DNA of 64,000 bases from Kordiimonas aestuarii (GCF_025574465.1 NZ_JAOBPP010000018.1:186001-250000), one strand, 5' to 3'. Positions 36,213 through 46,252 are shown, counted from the stretch's first letter. Numbers and translations are program-made. Notes: a model not told the origin generated them from the sequence alone.

Positions 36213-38645
36213 TCATTCATGCCGAAGCGCGTTAATGGGATTGGTACGCGCCACCACATAGGCACGCCCCGCGACCGTCAGCCAGCCGATGGCAAGCGCC
36301 GCGCAGGCAGCGCCCACAAATGGCAGCAGGCTGAGATCAATCCGGTAGGCAAAGCCATCCAACCAGTCATCAAGAAAGAAGAACGCCACGGGCCAGGCAA
36401 TCAGGTTCGCCAGCAAAATCGGCTTCGAGAATTGCCACAGGAACAGGCCCACGATGTCACGCAGGCGCGCGCCCAGAACTTTGCGGATCCCGATTTCCTT
36501 GGTACGGCGTTCTGCCGTAAATGAGGCAAGGCCATATAGCCCCATGGCAGAAATCGTCACTGCCAGCAGTGTGAACATTGTCAGCATCTCACCCAGCCGT
36601 GCATCGGTCTGATACTGACGTTCAACCATATCTTCCATCGAGGTATACTCAAGGATACTATCCGGATAGGTGGCGCGCCACGTTTCGTTCAGAACGTCAA
36701 GCGCCGCCGCCTTGTTTGCCGGGTCGTACCGCACGGTCATGTCTGATTGACGATATTCATCGGTGTAATAAATGCCGGGCCGGATTACGTCGCGGGCACT
36801 GTCGAAGTGAAAATCCGCGACCACACCCACAATTGTTGTATCGACGCGAAGGTCCCGCGTCAGGTTTGCGGCTACCAGCTGACCGATCGCAGCCTGCGGG
36901 CTCTCGAAGCCCAGGCGTTTGGCCGCCAGCGCATTGATTATGATATTGCTGGAGCGGCGATATTCCCCCTCCTCACCGCGAGCGCGGGTAATGTCCGCAG
37001 GCATGTCCTCAAGGTAGCGGCCCGCCAGAAGCGGAATTTGATAGACCCTGAAAAAATCCGGCCCGCTGGGCAAACCGTCGATCGTGACCGTATCGTCACC
37101 TGTGATCGGGCGCACCTGCATGCGGTCTTCGCTGCCTTGTGTCGGCACGTCCGAGGAGCGGCCGATGGCCGTGATATAGGGGCTTGCCAGCAGGCGGCGC
37201 TTGAATGTGTCGCCCTGATCATTATTGGTCCGTGCCACTACCAACAGGTTGTCGGGGTTGAAACCCAGATCAAGCGCACGGGCGAACTGTGTTTGCTGGT
37301 TAACGAAGAAAGCAATGATCATCAGCCCGGCGGAAATCGCAAACTGTGTAACCACCAGAACCTGCCGCAAGCGCCCCGTGCCATTATCGGCGCTTGTGCT
37401 GCTGTAAAGTACATCGCGTGGCTTGAGCATGGCAAAATAGAGCGCTTGGAGACTACCGGCACTTAATCCGACACCAATGCCCAGCACCAGTAGGAGCAAG
37501 GCCACCACCGGCTCGCTCATGAGGTTGAGCTCAAGGACGGTAGACAAAAACGCATTGTAATAAGGCAACGCCAGCTCAACCATCGCCAGCGCGATCAGCA
37601 GCGCCACAAGCCCAAGCAGAACCGATTCCGCCAGAAACTGCTGAATGACATGCCCACGAGCCGCGCCCAGAACCTTACGCACCGCCACCTCACGGGCCCG
37701 GTGGGCTGTGCGCGCCATCGACAGGTTGAGAAAGTTCACCACAGCGATCAGCAGGATCAGGAAAGCAATACCAAGGAAGCCATACAATACCCCGGCATCG
37801 CCGTTGGCACCGTTGCCGTACAGATGCACATCGCCAAGCTTTACAAGGTCGACGTCTACCGACCAGCTTGTGCCTGTTTCTGTGCTGTCCGTTCCCTTTG
37901 GCATATGCCGTTCTACAAGGTCCGGCATCGCAGCGCGGATGGCATCCACATTGGTGCCCGGGGCAAACCTTACAAAGCTTGTGCGCGCAGCAAACCGCCA
38001 GTCTTCCGTAAACCAGCGCATACCGGTGAAATAGTCGCGATTGAAGGGCACAAGGAAATCATGCTGAATGACAGAGTCCCGCTTCGGATTCTCAACAACC
38101 CCTGCCACGTAAAAATCCCGGTCGCCGTTGGGCAGGTGCAGGGTCAGGCTTTTGCCAAGCGCGGACGCTGTACCAAAATATTTTTCCGCGGTCCGCTGGC
38201 TGATGACCGCGCCGCCAAGGTCGCTGAACACCGCCTCACGGCTGCCCTCAACAAAACGAACGTTGAAAAAGTCCAGAAAATTATGGTCTGCAAAGAGGAT
38301 CCGTTGCCCATACATGGCATCGCCCTGACGCAGCCCAACATCAAATTCCAGGTACCGGCTGACCGCCTCCACCTCCGGGAAAGTATTGAGGAAAATATCC
38401 TTCAGCGGATCAACCGCATTGGGGCTTTTCCTGTCTACCTGTCCGGGCTGGGTGTAGGTCATTTCCATGCGGTAGATATCGTCCGCACCGCTCCAGTGCC
38501 TGTCCCACGAGAATTCATCGCGCACGAAAAGCGTGATCAGGATAAAAGCCGCCAAGCCTATGGCAAGACCCGCAATATTGATGAATGAAAACAACTTGTT
38601 ACGCAGCAGGTTGCGCATAGCCGTTTTTAGATAATTCCTGAACAT
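36213..38645 (-). CDS. FtsX/MacB-type ABC permease 3
   Basis: 810 aa, same duplicated layout. It starts MFRNYLKTAMRNLLRNKLFSFINIAGLAIGLAAFILITLFV; first FtsX region HRAREVAVRKVLGAARGHVIQQFLAESVL; second RRTKEIGIRKVLGARLRDIVGLFLWQF; ends ARTNPINALRHE (His in place of Tyr at the penultimate position). GGAG lies 8 nt upstream of the ATG. It is 69 bp downstream of the permease remnant. Confidence 0.9.
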   Translation of the reverse strand: MFRNYLKTAMRNLLRNKLFSFINIAGLAIGLAAFILITLFVRDEFSWDRHWSGADDIYRMEMTYTQPGQVDRKSPNAVDPLKDIFLNTFPEVEAVSRYLEFDVGLRQGDAMYGQRILFADHNFLDFFNVRFVEGSREAVFSDLGGAVISQRTAEKYFGTASALGKSLTLHLPNGDRDFYVAGVVENPKRDSVIQHDFLVPFNRDYFTGMRWFTEDWRFAARTSFVRFAPGTNVDAIRAAMPDLVERHMPKGTDSTETGTSWSVDVDLVKLGDVHLYGNGANGDAGVLYGFLGIAFLILLIAVVNFLNLSMARTAHRAREVAVRKVLGAARGHVIQQFLAESVLLGLVALLIALAMVELALPYYNAFLSTVLELNLMSEPVVALLLLVLGIGVGLSAGSLQALYFAMLKPRDVLYSSTSADNGTGRLRQVLVVTQFAISAGLMIIAFFVNQQTQFARALDLGFNPDNLLVVARTNNDQGDTFKRRLLASPYITAIGRSSDVPTQGSEDRMQVRPITGDDTVTIDGLPSGPDFFRVYQIPLLAGRYLEDMPADITRARGEEGEYRRSSNIIINALAAKRLGFESPQAAIGQLVAANLTRDLRVDTTIVGVVADFHFDSARDVIRPGIYYTDEYRQSDMTVRYDPANKAAALDVLNETWRATYPDSILEYTSMEDMVERQYQTDARLGEMLTMFTLLAVTISAMGLYGLASFTAERRTKEIGIRKVLGARLRDIVGLFLWQFSKPILLANLIAWPVAFFFLDDWLDGFAYRIDLSLLPFVGAACAALAIGWLTVAGRAYVVARTNPINALRHE

Positions 38646-38703
38646 CGCTTGTCTCCGTCTTTCCTCGTGCCGTTTTGTAATGTGCGGGTTGGACCCGCAA
38701 CTT

Positions 38704-38996
38704 TTATTCGTATCTTAGTGCGTTAATGGGTTCATCCTGGCGGCCCGTGCCGCCAGCGGCGCTGGTGCCGTGGCAAAGGCAAGCGGCTTGTACCCCAGCC
38801 CTGTCTCGGTGAATTCAGCTCTGTACAGTCGGTCGACCTGAGGGAGCCAACGGTCGTAACGCAGCTCATTCTGGACAAAAAGGCCTATGAGGATGACGGC
38901 GGCAAAGCCGATGGCAAGCCCGCCGATATTGATCATAGCACCAAGAGCGTTACGAAGCGGCCGCCGGATGGCAACAATCATATAATTCCTGATCAT
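38704..38996 (-). pseudogene. Remnant of a sixth permease (internal deletion plus frameshift)
   Basis: The first ~75 residues match the N-terminus of the paralogs (MIRNYMIVAIRRPLRNALGAMINIGGLAIGFAAVILIGLFV, then NELRYDRWLPQVDRLYRAEF), with its own GGGGATGAAGG ribosome site. It then jumps within about 25 residues to ARAARMNP, the start of the C-terminal signature. One base is missing there: the frame reads NPLTH-stop, while the +1 frame reads EPINALRYE-stop at 38704, exactly the ending of the intact copies. About 2.2 kb of the body is therefore lost. A 93-aa single-helix peptide (38715-38996) could still be made. Confidence 0.85.
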
Positions 38997-39026
38997 GCCT
39001 TCATCCCCTCTCTTGCATTTGCCACC

Positions 39027-41450
39027 TCATTCATACCGCAACGCCTTGATAGGGTTGGACCGTGCCACTTTAAGCGTGTGGCCGATGATGGTGATCCAGG
39101 CGATAAACAGCACCCCAAGGCCCGCCGCCAGAAACGGCAGCGGCGTCAGGCTGATGCGGTCGACAAAACCTTCAAGCCAGCGCCCAAGACCCCACCACGC
39201 GATCGGCCAAGCGATGATGTTGGCGACCAGCACTGGCAAGGAGAACTGCCACAGCAGGAGTTGCACGATATTAAGGGAGCGCGCACCCAGCACCTTGCGG
39301 ATGCCAATTTCCTTGGAGCGGCGTTCGGTCGAAAGAGCCGCAAGCGCATAAAGACCCATGACCGCAATCACAACCATCACCCCGCCACTGAACAGCAAGA
39401 GCCACCCCTGCCGGCGGTCGGTGTCATAATACTTGGCAAAGGCGTCATCGGCGAACTGGCGCTTGATAGGCAGCTCCGGGAAAAACCCCCGCCAGGCCTC
39501 GTCAATGGCCGCAAGGGTTTCCGGCATATTCTGTGGTGCGACCTTGAGCACCACATAACGGAACTCAGACGGACCAACCCAATAGTAGGTGCCCATGGGC
39601 TCTGACCGGGCCGAGCGTGTGCGCAGGTTGGCAATGACTCCGATAATGGTGGAGCGCACATCGCCGGGCGAATAGATTTCCTGCCCGACTGCATCTTCAG
39701 GTCGGTCAAACCCGAGTTCATTTACTGCTTTTTCATTGAGGACCACCGTCGCGGAGGCCAGCGCGTCTTTCTCCACCTCGCTGTCCGCGGCACGGTCAAC
39801 TGAAAACAGGCGACCGGCGAGCAATTGCGCCTTCATCATTGGTAACAATTCCGCGGATACAGCAACACGGCGCAGGCTCTTTTCGACACCCGTATCGGTG
39901 CGGATACCAGAGCTGTTGGTATAGTGGTTCTCATCCGGCATGTCGTGGCTGGCCGCAACCTCCTCAACCCCGGGCAGGCGCGAGAGCGATTCACGCAGCG
40001 CTTTTTCACGCTCAAGCACCATGGGCTTGCTGATACCGCTGATGCCGACAAGCTGTTCGCTTTGGAACCCCTTGTCGAGCGAACGGGCATACCGTGCCTG
40101 CATGAAAACCACGAGGCAGGTGACAAGAAGTCCGATGGTCGCCGCGAACTGGAGGACAACAAGCGAGTTCCTGAACCAGACACCGATGGTTGGCTTCATG
40201 CCTGTCAGATACTCCACCGGGCGGAAACGCGCAGCCACAAGGGCGGGATACAGGCCACAGATGCAGCCCACCACCAGCGTACCGCCTAGCAAGCCAGAAA
40301 GCATGAACGGGGTATAGATAAGGCCGGACGTCAGATCCCGGTCCATCAGTTGCCCAAAAGTTGGCAACATCAGTTCAGCCAGGGCAACGCCGATAATCAT
40401 TGAAACAAAAGTAAGCGCGACGGCTTCGGTGAGCAGTTGTATCACCAACTGGCGCGCGTTCGCGCCCAGCGCCTTGCGGATCGCCACTTCCCGCACACGC
40501 TTGAGCGCGAGCATGGTGCCGAGATTCGCGACATTGACCGCCGCGATACCTAGAATGAGGAAGGCCACCACACCAGCAGCCCACAGGTGCACCATGGACG
40601 AACGGTCGTCTCCACCTTCCCCTTTCAGGTGCGCATCAATCGCCTTGGTGAAATGAAATTCGTAAGATGCGCGAACGCCCTCATCAAGTCGCTCCTGATA
40701 GCGGTCCGCAGGACCCACGCGACGAGCGAATTCATTGACATCGTTGGCGAAGGCTTCCAGGTCTGTCCCGGGGGCAAGGCGTATATAGGTCGGCCCCCAG
40801 AAACTGCCCCAACTGGTCCGGACCCAGGGCTGGTAGTCAACGACAGGGCTGGAAAAAGGTACAAGAGCGCCAACGTTCAGGTCGGACGCCGCAGGCCAGT
40901 CAGGCATCACACCGGTGACCTTCACCGGGAAGGTACCGTCTACCTTCACAACCTGCCCCAGCGCTGGACTGTCGCCAAACAAACGCTTTGCATCACTTTC
41001 AGGCAGTACAATTGCATCAGGGGCCGCCAGCGCCGTCGCCGGATCACCCGACAGCAAGGTAATGCCCATGAGCTCAAAAACATCGGGGTCAGCGACGGTA
41101 AGCCGCTGTTCAAACGCCTTGCCATCAAGGGCAAGTGCCACACTCTCGTTCAGGAAACGGGAGTAAAGCTCGATCTCGGGAAACTGTTCAGCAAAAATCG
41201 GCGCGGTAACAGGGGGAATGCGGTCCGAGTTATAGACGAAGTTGCCCCCTTTGTCATACATGCGGGTTTCAAATTTCATCACCCGCTCGTTTTCCGGGAT
41301 CCATTGGTCGTAGGACAGCTCGAAATGCACATAGAGCAGGATTAAAAGGCAGGCAGCAAGGCCAACCGCCAGGCCGAAAATATTGATCAGCGTATACTGC
41401 TTGTAGCGCAGCAGGTTGCGGATCGCAGTCATCGCATAATTCTTGAACAT
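39027..41450 (-). CDS. FtsX/MacB-type ABC permease 4
   Basis: 807 aa, the most divergent of the set. First coupling region KRVREVAIRKALGANARQLVIQLLTEAV; second RRSKEIGIRKVLGARSLNIVQLLLWQF; ends ARSNPIKALRYE. The N-terminal periplasmic core carries its own pattern (WIPENERVMKFETRMYDKGGNFVY). GAGGAAG precedes the ATG. The 89-bp gap before it holds two consecutive hairpins (41475-41488 and 41502-41530) without T tails, possibly mRNA-processing or stability elements between permeases 5 and 4. Confidence 0.9.
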   Translation of the reverse strand: MFKNYAMTAIRNLLRYKQYTLINIFGLAVGLAACLLILLYVHFELSYDQWIPENERVMKFETRMYDKGGNFVYNSDRIPPVTAPIFAEQFPEIELYSRFLNESVALALDGKAFEQRLTVADPDVFELMGITLLSGDPATALAAPDAIVLPESDAKRLFGDSPALGQVVKVDGTFPVKVTGVMPDWPAASDLNVGALVPFSSPVVDYQPWVRTSWGSFWGPTYIRLAPGTDLEAFANDVNEFARRVGPADRYQERLDEGVRASYEFHFTKAIDAHLKGEGGDDRSSMVHLWAAGVVAFLILGIAAVNVANLGTMLALKRVREVAIRKALGANARQLVIQLLTEAVALTFVSMIIGVALAELMLPTFGQLMDRDLTSGLIYTPFMLSGLLGGTLVVGCICGLYPALVAARFRPVEYLTGMKPTIGVWFRNSLVVLQFAATIGLLVTCLVVFMQARYARSLDKGFQSEQLVGISGISKPMVLEREKALRESLSRLPGVEEVAASHDMPDENHYTNSSGIRTDTGVEKSLRRVAVSAELLPMMKAQLLAGRLFSVDRAADSEVEKDALASATVVLNEKAVNELGFDRPEDAVGQEIYSPGDVRSTIIGVIANLRTRSARSEPMGTYYWVGPSEFRYVVLKVAPQNMPETLAAIDEAWRGFFPELPIKRQFADDAFAKYYDTDRRQGWLLLFSGGVMVVIAVMGLYALAALSTERRSKEIGIRKVLGARSLNIVQLLLWQFSLPVLVANIIAWPIAWWGLGRWLEGFVDRISLTPLPFLAAGLGVLFIAWITIIGHTLKVARSNPIKALRYE

Positions 41451-41539
41451 GGCTTCCTCGTCTGTTTCCGCAGCGCCGGTTTTCCGGCTAAGATAGCTAA
41501 GGCGCGAGCCTGCATGGCGCAGGCCCGCGCGCTTTTCCT

Positions 41540-44023
41540 CTATTCGTATCGAAGCGCGTCAATGGGGTTCGAGCGCGCGACCCGCGCCGCATTACCGCCA
41601 ACGGTTGCCCACGCAATGGCCAGCGCAATACCGCCGGCAAGCAGGCAAAGCGGCACCAGCACCCAGTTGTCGATCCGGTATGGGAAACCTTCGAGCCACG
41701 ACAACATGCCATAAGCTGCAACCGGCCACGCGACGAGGTTTGCAAGCAGGACTGGTTTCGAGAACTGCCACAGCAGAAGCCGGACAATATCAAAAACGGT
41801 TGCACCCATAACCTTACGGATACCAATTTCCTTGGTGCGGCGTTCGGCGGTGAAGGACGCGAGTCCGTACAGACCAAGGCATGCGATCACCACCGCAAGG
41901 CCAGCAAAGATCGCCAGAAGAATTGACTGGTTTTCTTCCGCCCGGAATTCCCTCGCCATTACCTCATCGACATAATCGTAGCCAAACGGCACGGTGCTGA
42001 TCATCGATTTCCAGATAGACTCGATCTGGCTGACAATCTCGGTCGCAGTACCATCAAAACGGACATTGAGATTGGAAAAGCCAAACTCTGCCAGCTGATA
42101 CATTTCTGGCCGCATTTTCTCGCGCAGGGACTGGAACTTGATATCTCGCACCACGCCCACAATGGTGAACTCTGCACTGCGACCATTACCAACAGAGCTT
42201 TTTACCACGCGGCCAATTGCCGATTGAGGTGACGCGAAGCCGAAGCGGCGCAGTGCTGCCTCGTTCACAATCAGATTACCCTGAAGCAAAGCCCCCTCTT
42301 CTGCGGTGAAACCATTTGGCATGACATCCAGCGCATGGGCACGGCTGTAGGGACGACCAGCCAGAAAGTCGATCTGATACGTATCGAAAAATTCATAATC
42401 GACACGGTAAACACCGATCAATTCCGACCGTTCGCCCTCTTCCTCGGGAATGACAACCATGCTGTTGCTTTCATTCCCGCTGGATGGAGAGTCGCTAGAG
42501 AAGGCGGCACTGGTAACGCCGGGCAGGCGCTTGACCTGCTCCTTGAAAGCCTCGCGCTTATCAACAGCGCCAGACCGGCCGGTATTGCGCACCACAAGCA
42601 GGTTATCCTTGTTGAAGCCAGGGTCCATGTTGGTTGCATATATTTTTTGCCCGTACACAACTCCTGTTGACACGATAAGCGCTATCGAAATGGCAAACTG
42701 CATGACGACAAGGACGCTGCGGAGCCGAGCCGAGCCGCTCGATTCAGCTGACTTGTTGGCCTTGAGCACAGATGCCGGACGAAAGCCGGACAGGATCAGC
42801 GCGGGATAGACACCGCCCAGCATGCCGACAATGACGATAAGCCCGAAGAGTATCCCCAGCGTCATCCCGTCCAGATAATTGAACACCAGTTGCTTATCTA
42901 CAAAATCGTTGAACGCAGGCAGTAGCGTCTCCACAAGAACAACGCCAAACACAAGGCCTATCAGCGCAACAAGCACAGATTCGCCAAGGAACTGGATAAC
43001 CAGTTGGCGACGCTTCGCTCCCAACACCTTGCGCAGTGCTACCTCTCTTGCCCGTTGGGTGGATTTTGCCGTCGCCAGGTTCATAAAGTTGATACAGGCG
43101 ATCAACAAAATAAGCCCGGCAATGGCAGAAAATGTCAGCACCGTCGTCATATTGCCAGTGGGCTTCATCTCGCCGTCGCGCGCGCCCGCGGGATCAAGCT
43201 GAATCCTGGTAATGGGCTGGGTGGAATACGCCACATAGTCAGACGCCTTGCCACCTTCAACGCTTGCCGGTACCTGAATGTGCTGATCGGCGAACGCATT
43301 AAGACGGCTGTTGATCGTCTCGATCGAAGCGCCATCCTTCAAGGTGAAGTAAACATAGTTGTTGACACTGAACCATTCTGCAAATTCCCAGCCTTGGTCG
43401 GCAAAGTCGGTTTCGTCAATCATTGCCATGCCCTGGAATTCAAGCACGGTATTGTGTGGCAGGTCTTTGTATACCGCCCCGATGCGGTAATCGCGCTTCA
43501 GGCTCCATACGCTAAGAGTGACCGTCTCACCAATAGGGTCGGCATCGCCAAAATACTTGCGCGCAAATGTTTCATTGATCGCAAGGCTTGCGTTGTCGTT
43601 CAGGGTTTGCCGCAAGTCACCGGCGACGACATCAAAATCAAAGATATCCACCGTTTCAGGGTCCGTCCACATCAGGGACTCGCTGAAAATATCATTATTC
43701 TTCTGCATAATGACGCGCATGCCGTTGAAGCGCGTTACTGCGCCCACTTCCTCAGGAAAATAGTTCTTGAGGGCGGCTTTGGTCGGCCCCTGCGCCATGA
43801 CGGTGACAAAGGGTTCACGACCCGGAGGGCTGAATGTTGTGTTCAGCCGGTAAATACTGTCCGCGTTGGACCAGTGTTTGTCATAGGAAAGCTCGTCACG
43901 CACAAATAGCATGATCATGATGCAGGCCGCGAGGCCTACAGCAAGACCGATGATATTGATGGCGCTGTAGAGCTTGTGTTTGAACAAGTTTCTCAGTGCC
44001 ACATTTATATAGTTCTGGAACAT
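41540..44023 (-). CDS. FtsX/MacB-type ABC permease 5 (first permease in operon)
   Basis: 827 aa with duplicated layout. N-terminal MFQNYINVALRNLFKHKLYSAINIIGLAVGLAACIMIMLFV; first FtsX region QRAREVALRKVLGAKRRQLVIQFLGESVLVALI; second RRTKEIGIRKVMGATVFDIVRLLLWQF; C-terminus ARVARSNPIDALRYE. GGGAGGAACC directly precedes the ATG. It follows the ATPase gene by 56 bp and is the likeliest core partner of that ATPase. The outer-membrane factor needed for a tripartite exporter is not in the window. Confidence 0.9.
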   Translation of the reverse strand: MFQNYINVALRNLFKHKLYSAINIIGLAVGLAACIMIMLFVRDELSYDKHWSNADSIYRLNTTFSPPGREPFVTVMAQGPTKAALKNYFPEEVGAVTRFNGMRVIMQKNNDIFSESLMWTDPETVDIFDFDVVAGDLRQTLNDNASLAINETFARKYFGDADPIGETVTLSVWSLKRDYRIGAVYKDLPHNTVLEFQGMAMIDETDFADQGWEFAEWFSVNNYVYFTLKDGASIETINSRLNAFADQHIQVPASVEGGKASDYVAYSTQPITRIQLDPAGARDGEMKPTGNMTTVLTFSAIAGLILLIACINFMNLATAKSTQRAREVALRKVLGAKRRQLVIQFLGESVLVALIGLVFGVVLVETLLPAFNDFVDKQLVFNYLDGMTLGILFGLIVIVGMLGGVYPALILSGFRPASVLKANKSAESSGSARLRSVLVVMQFAISIALIVSTGVVYGQKIYATNMDPGFNKDNLLVVRNTGRSGAVDKREAFKEQVKRLPGVTSAAFSSDSPSSGNESNSMVVIPEEEGERSELIGVYRVDYEFFDTYQIDFLAGRPYSRAHALDVMPNGFTAEEGALLQGNLIVNEAALRRFGFASPQSAIGRVVKSSVGNGRSAEFTIVGVVRDIKFQSLREKMRPEMYQLAEFGFSNLNVRFDGTATEIVSQIESIWKSMISTVPFGYDYVDEVMAREFRAEENQSILLAIFAGLAVVIACLGLYGLASFTAERRTKEIGIRKVMGATVFDIVRLLLWQFSKPVLLANLVAWPVAAYGMLSWLEGFPYRIDNWVLVPLCLLAGGIALAIAWATVGGNAARVARSNPIDALRYE

Positions 44024-44079
44024 TGGTTCCTCCCGCTGTCGTCTTTATTTTTATGGGCGCTTATTTTTATGGGCGGTTC

Positions 44080-44763
44080 TTAGACCGCTGCGCGCAGGTT
44101 TTCTGTGACCACATGGCCGTCAAAGAGATTGATGGTACGGCGGGCATAGTCGGCATGTGCCGGGCTGTGCGTCACCATAACGATGGTTGTGCCTTCCTCA
44201 TTAAGTGCTTGCAGCATTTCCATCACTTCCTGACCGTGGGCGCTGTCGAGGTTACCGGTCGGCTCATCCGCCAGAATCATGGCCTGGTCCCCCACCACCG
44301 CACGGGCTACGGCAACACGCTGCTGCTGACCACCGGAAAGCTGGCTTGGCATATGTTTGGCGCGGTGTGCGATGCCCACTTTGTCCATCACACGTTCAAC
44401 ACGGGCACGACGCTCGCTGGCCGGGATATTGTGGTAAAGAAGCGCCAGTTCGATATTCTCTTCCACCGACAGTTCGTCGATCAGATTGAAGCTCTGGAAA
44501 ATAAAACCGATGTTCTGTTTACGGATGTTGGACAGCTTGGCTTCGCTATAGCGCGCCACATTCTCGCCCATGAAAACATAATCGCCACTTGAGGGCGTAT
44601 CGAGCATACCAACAATATTCAGCAGTGTGGATTTACCACAACCCGATGGGCCCATGATGGCGACAAATTCACCGCTTTCAATTTCAATATTCACGCTATT
44701 GAGCGCGGCGGTTTCCACCTCATCCGTGCGGTAAACCTTGGAGAGATTATGAAGTTTCAGCAT
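44080..44763 (-). CDS. ABC transporter ATPase, MacB/LolD type
   Basis: 227 aa from ATG 44763, which follows AGGAAAGGAA; the longer frame to 44790 is rejected. Walker A GPSGCGKS (38-45), Q-loop IGFIFQSFNLIDELSVEEN, signature LSGGQQQRVAVARA, Walker B ILADEPTGNLD and the switch His in VMVTHSPAHA are all intact. The sequence places it in the MacB/LolD/FtsE class that drives mechanotransmission rather than channel transport. It is the only ATPase for five permeases, so alternative ATPase-permease pairings are likely. Confidence 0.94.
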   Translation of the reverse strand: MLKLHNLSKVYRTDEVETAALNSVNIEIESGEFVAIMGPSGCGKSTLLNIVGMLDTPSSGDYVFMGENVARYSEAKLSNIRKQNIGFIFQSFNLIDELSVEENIELALLYHNIPASERRARVERVMDKVGIAHRAKHMPSQLSGGQQQRVAVARAVVGDQAMILADEPTGNLDSAHGQEVMEMLQALNEEGTTIVMVTHSPAHADYARRTINLFDGHVVTENLRAAV

Positions 44764-44890
44764 TCCGTGTTCCTTTCCTCGTTGCCCCAAATTTCTTGCC
44801 AGGGGCCTTGTAATATTTGTCGGGCCCGGGCAGCCCCATACTTCTCGCTAAACTACCCGGGCACGCCTCGCGTCATGTCTCGGACCGTGT

Positions 44891-46252
44891 TTATTCTTCA
44901 CCCAGCTTGAGGCGGTCCATTTCCACAAAACTGGTATAAGGTGAGGTGACGACCCGCTCGCCCACTTCAAGTCCGTCAAGAACTTCAATATAGCGGGAGT
45001 TGCGGCGGCCAAGGCGCACCGTGCGCTTCACGGCCTGGTCACCCTCTGGCGTTACAACAAAGACCCAGTTGCCGCCGGTGTCCTGATAGAAGGCGCCGTT
45101 CGGGATGAGGGTTGCTTTTGTCGCGTCACCGAGTGTCAGTTTGGCCTGCAGGGTTTGGCCTCGACGGATGCCATCAGGCTGTTCGCCCTCAAAAACAAAA
45201 TCCACCTCGAACTGGCCATTGGATACCTGCGGATAAATCTTGGCAATGGACATGCGGTAATCATCGCCCCCGCGCTCAAACAGTGCTTCCTGCCCAAGGT
45301 CAACACGGCCGAGGTAAAATTCGTCGATCATCGCTGCAAGCTTGTAGTTTTCAGGGTCATCAATCTGGCCCAGACGACCACCCCGCGTAACGCTTTGGCC
45401 AACCTCGACATTAAAGCCCGAAAGCTTGCCGGCCACCGGTGCGCGCACATTCAGCGCCTCGAGGTTCTTGTGGGCAAACTCAAGGCTTGCCTCAAGTTGC
45501 GCGCCAGACTTCTTGAGAAACGCCAGTTGGGTTTCCTGCATACGGGCGTCTGTCGCCTGGCTTTCCAGCGTTACCGCCCGACGGGCACGGTAATAGGCAA
45601 GCTCGTCTTCGGTCTGGTCAAGCTTGGACTGCGATACGGCGTTGGTCTTGATCAGCTCACGCTCGCGCTGCACTTGCCGCTCCAGGCGCTTGATCTGATA
45701 ATCAAGTTCAACAAGATTGCGTTTATGCTCAAGCCGGTTCTGCTCAAGGCTCAGCTCGATTGAGCGCATGTTGTTAAGCTGCTCGGTCACGAGTGCTTCG
45801 TTGCGCGTTACCTCAAGCTGAAGGGTGGTGTTCGAAAGCTCGACAATCAGGTCACCTTTTTTAAGCATGGTGCCGTCTTCAACCAACACCCGCTCAACCC
45901 GGCCTCCTTCGATAGCATCAAGGAAGACCGTTTTCAGCGGTGTTACCCGGCCCCGGACAGGAATGAAATCCTCGAACGTGCCCTCGGTAACCTCGGAGAT
46001 TACGACGCGGCCTTCATTCACCTTGAAGCTCCGGCCGCCAGAGGCGTCCATCACCACGGTTGCGATAAGCGCCACAAGGCCGATGGCCCCCGCGGCAATC
46101 CCTACTGTTTTCCAAGGCGTTTTTTTCTTCTCGACCCTGCGGTCCATGCCCGACCCTGATACAGCCCCTCCTGAGGTGCGGGCCTGCCCGCCATGCATCG
46201 AGATCGTCTGGTCTGTCTTTTTCTTATGTTCCATATCGGTCACTGTACCCAT
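44891..46252 (-). CDS. MacA/HlyD-type periplasmic adaptor
   Basis: 453 aa. A cytoplasmic N-terminus (about 1-45) leads to one membrane helix (TVGIAAGAIGLVALIATVVMDA, about 48-69). The adaptor body follows: beta-barrel/lipoyl halves (VRGRVTPLKTVFLDAIEGGRVERVLVEDGTMLKKGDLIVEL, about 97-137; ALNVRAPVAGKLSGFNVEVGQSV, about 270-292) flank a long coiled-coil hairpin (about 145-265). It links an inner-membrane ABC complex to an outer-membrane channel. Start at ATG 46252 (GGA about 9 nt upstream); ATG 46234 is an alternative. First gene of the operon, behind a sigma-54 promoter. Confidence 0.9.
   Translation of the reverse strand: MGTVTDMEHKKKTDQTISMHGGQARTSGGAVSGSGMDRRVEKKKTPWKTVGIAAGAIGLVALIATVVMDASGGRSFKVNEGRVVISEVTEGTFEDFIPVRGRVTPLKTVFLDAIEGGRVERVLVEDGTMLKKGDLIVELSNTTLQLEVTRNEALVTEQLNNMRSIELSLEQNRLEHKRNLVELDYQIKRLERQVQRERELIKTNAVSQSKLDQTEDELAYYRARRAVTLESQATDARMQETQLAFLKKSGAQLEASLEFAHKNLEALNVRAPVAGKLSGFNVEVGQSVTRGGRLGQIDDPENYKLAAMIDEFYLGRVDLGQEALFERGGDDYRMSIAKIYPQVSNGQFEVDFVFEGEQPDGIRRGQTLQAKLTLGDATKATLIPNGAFYQDTGGNWVFVVTPEGDQAVKRTVRLGRRNSRYIEVLDGLEVGERVVTSPYTSFVEMDRLKLGEE

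Noticed and set aside
38715..38996. Calling the 93-aa frame a normal small membrane protein
   Set aside because: It carries the N-terminus and a frameshifted C-terminal ending of the neighbouring permeases, so it is better described as a deleted permease.
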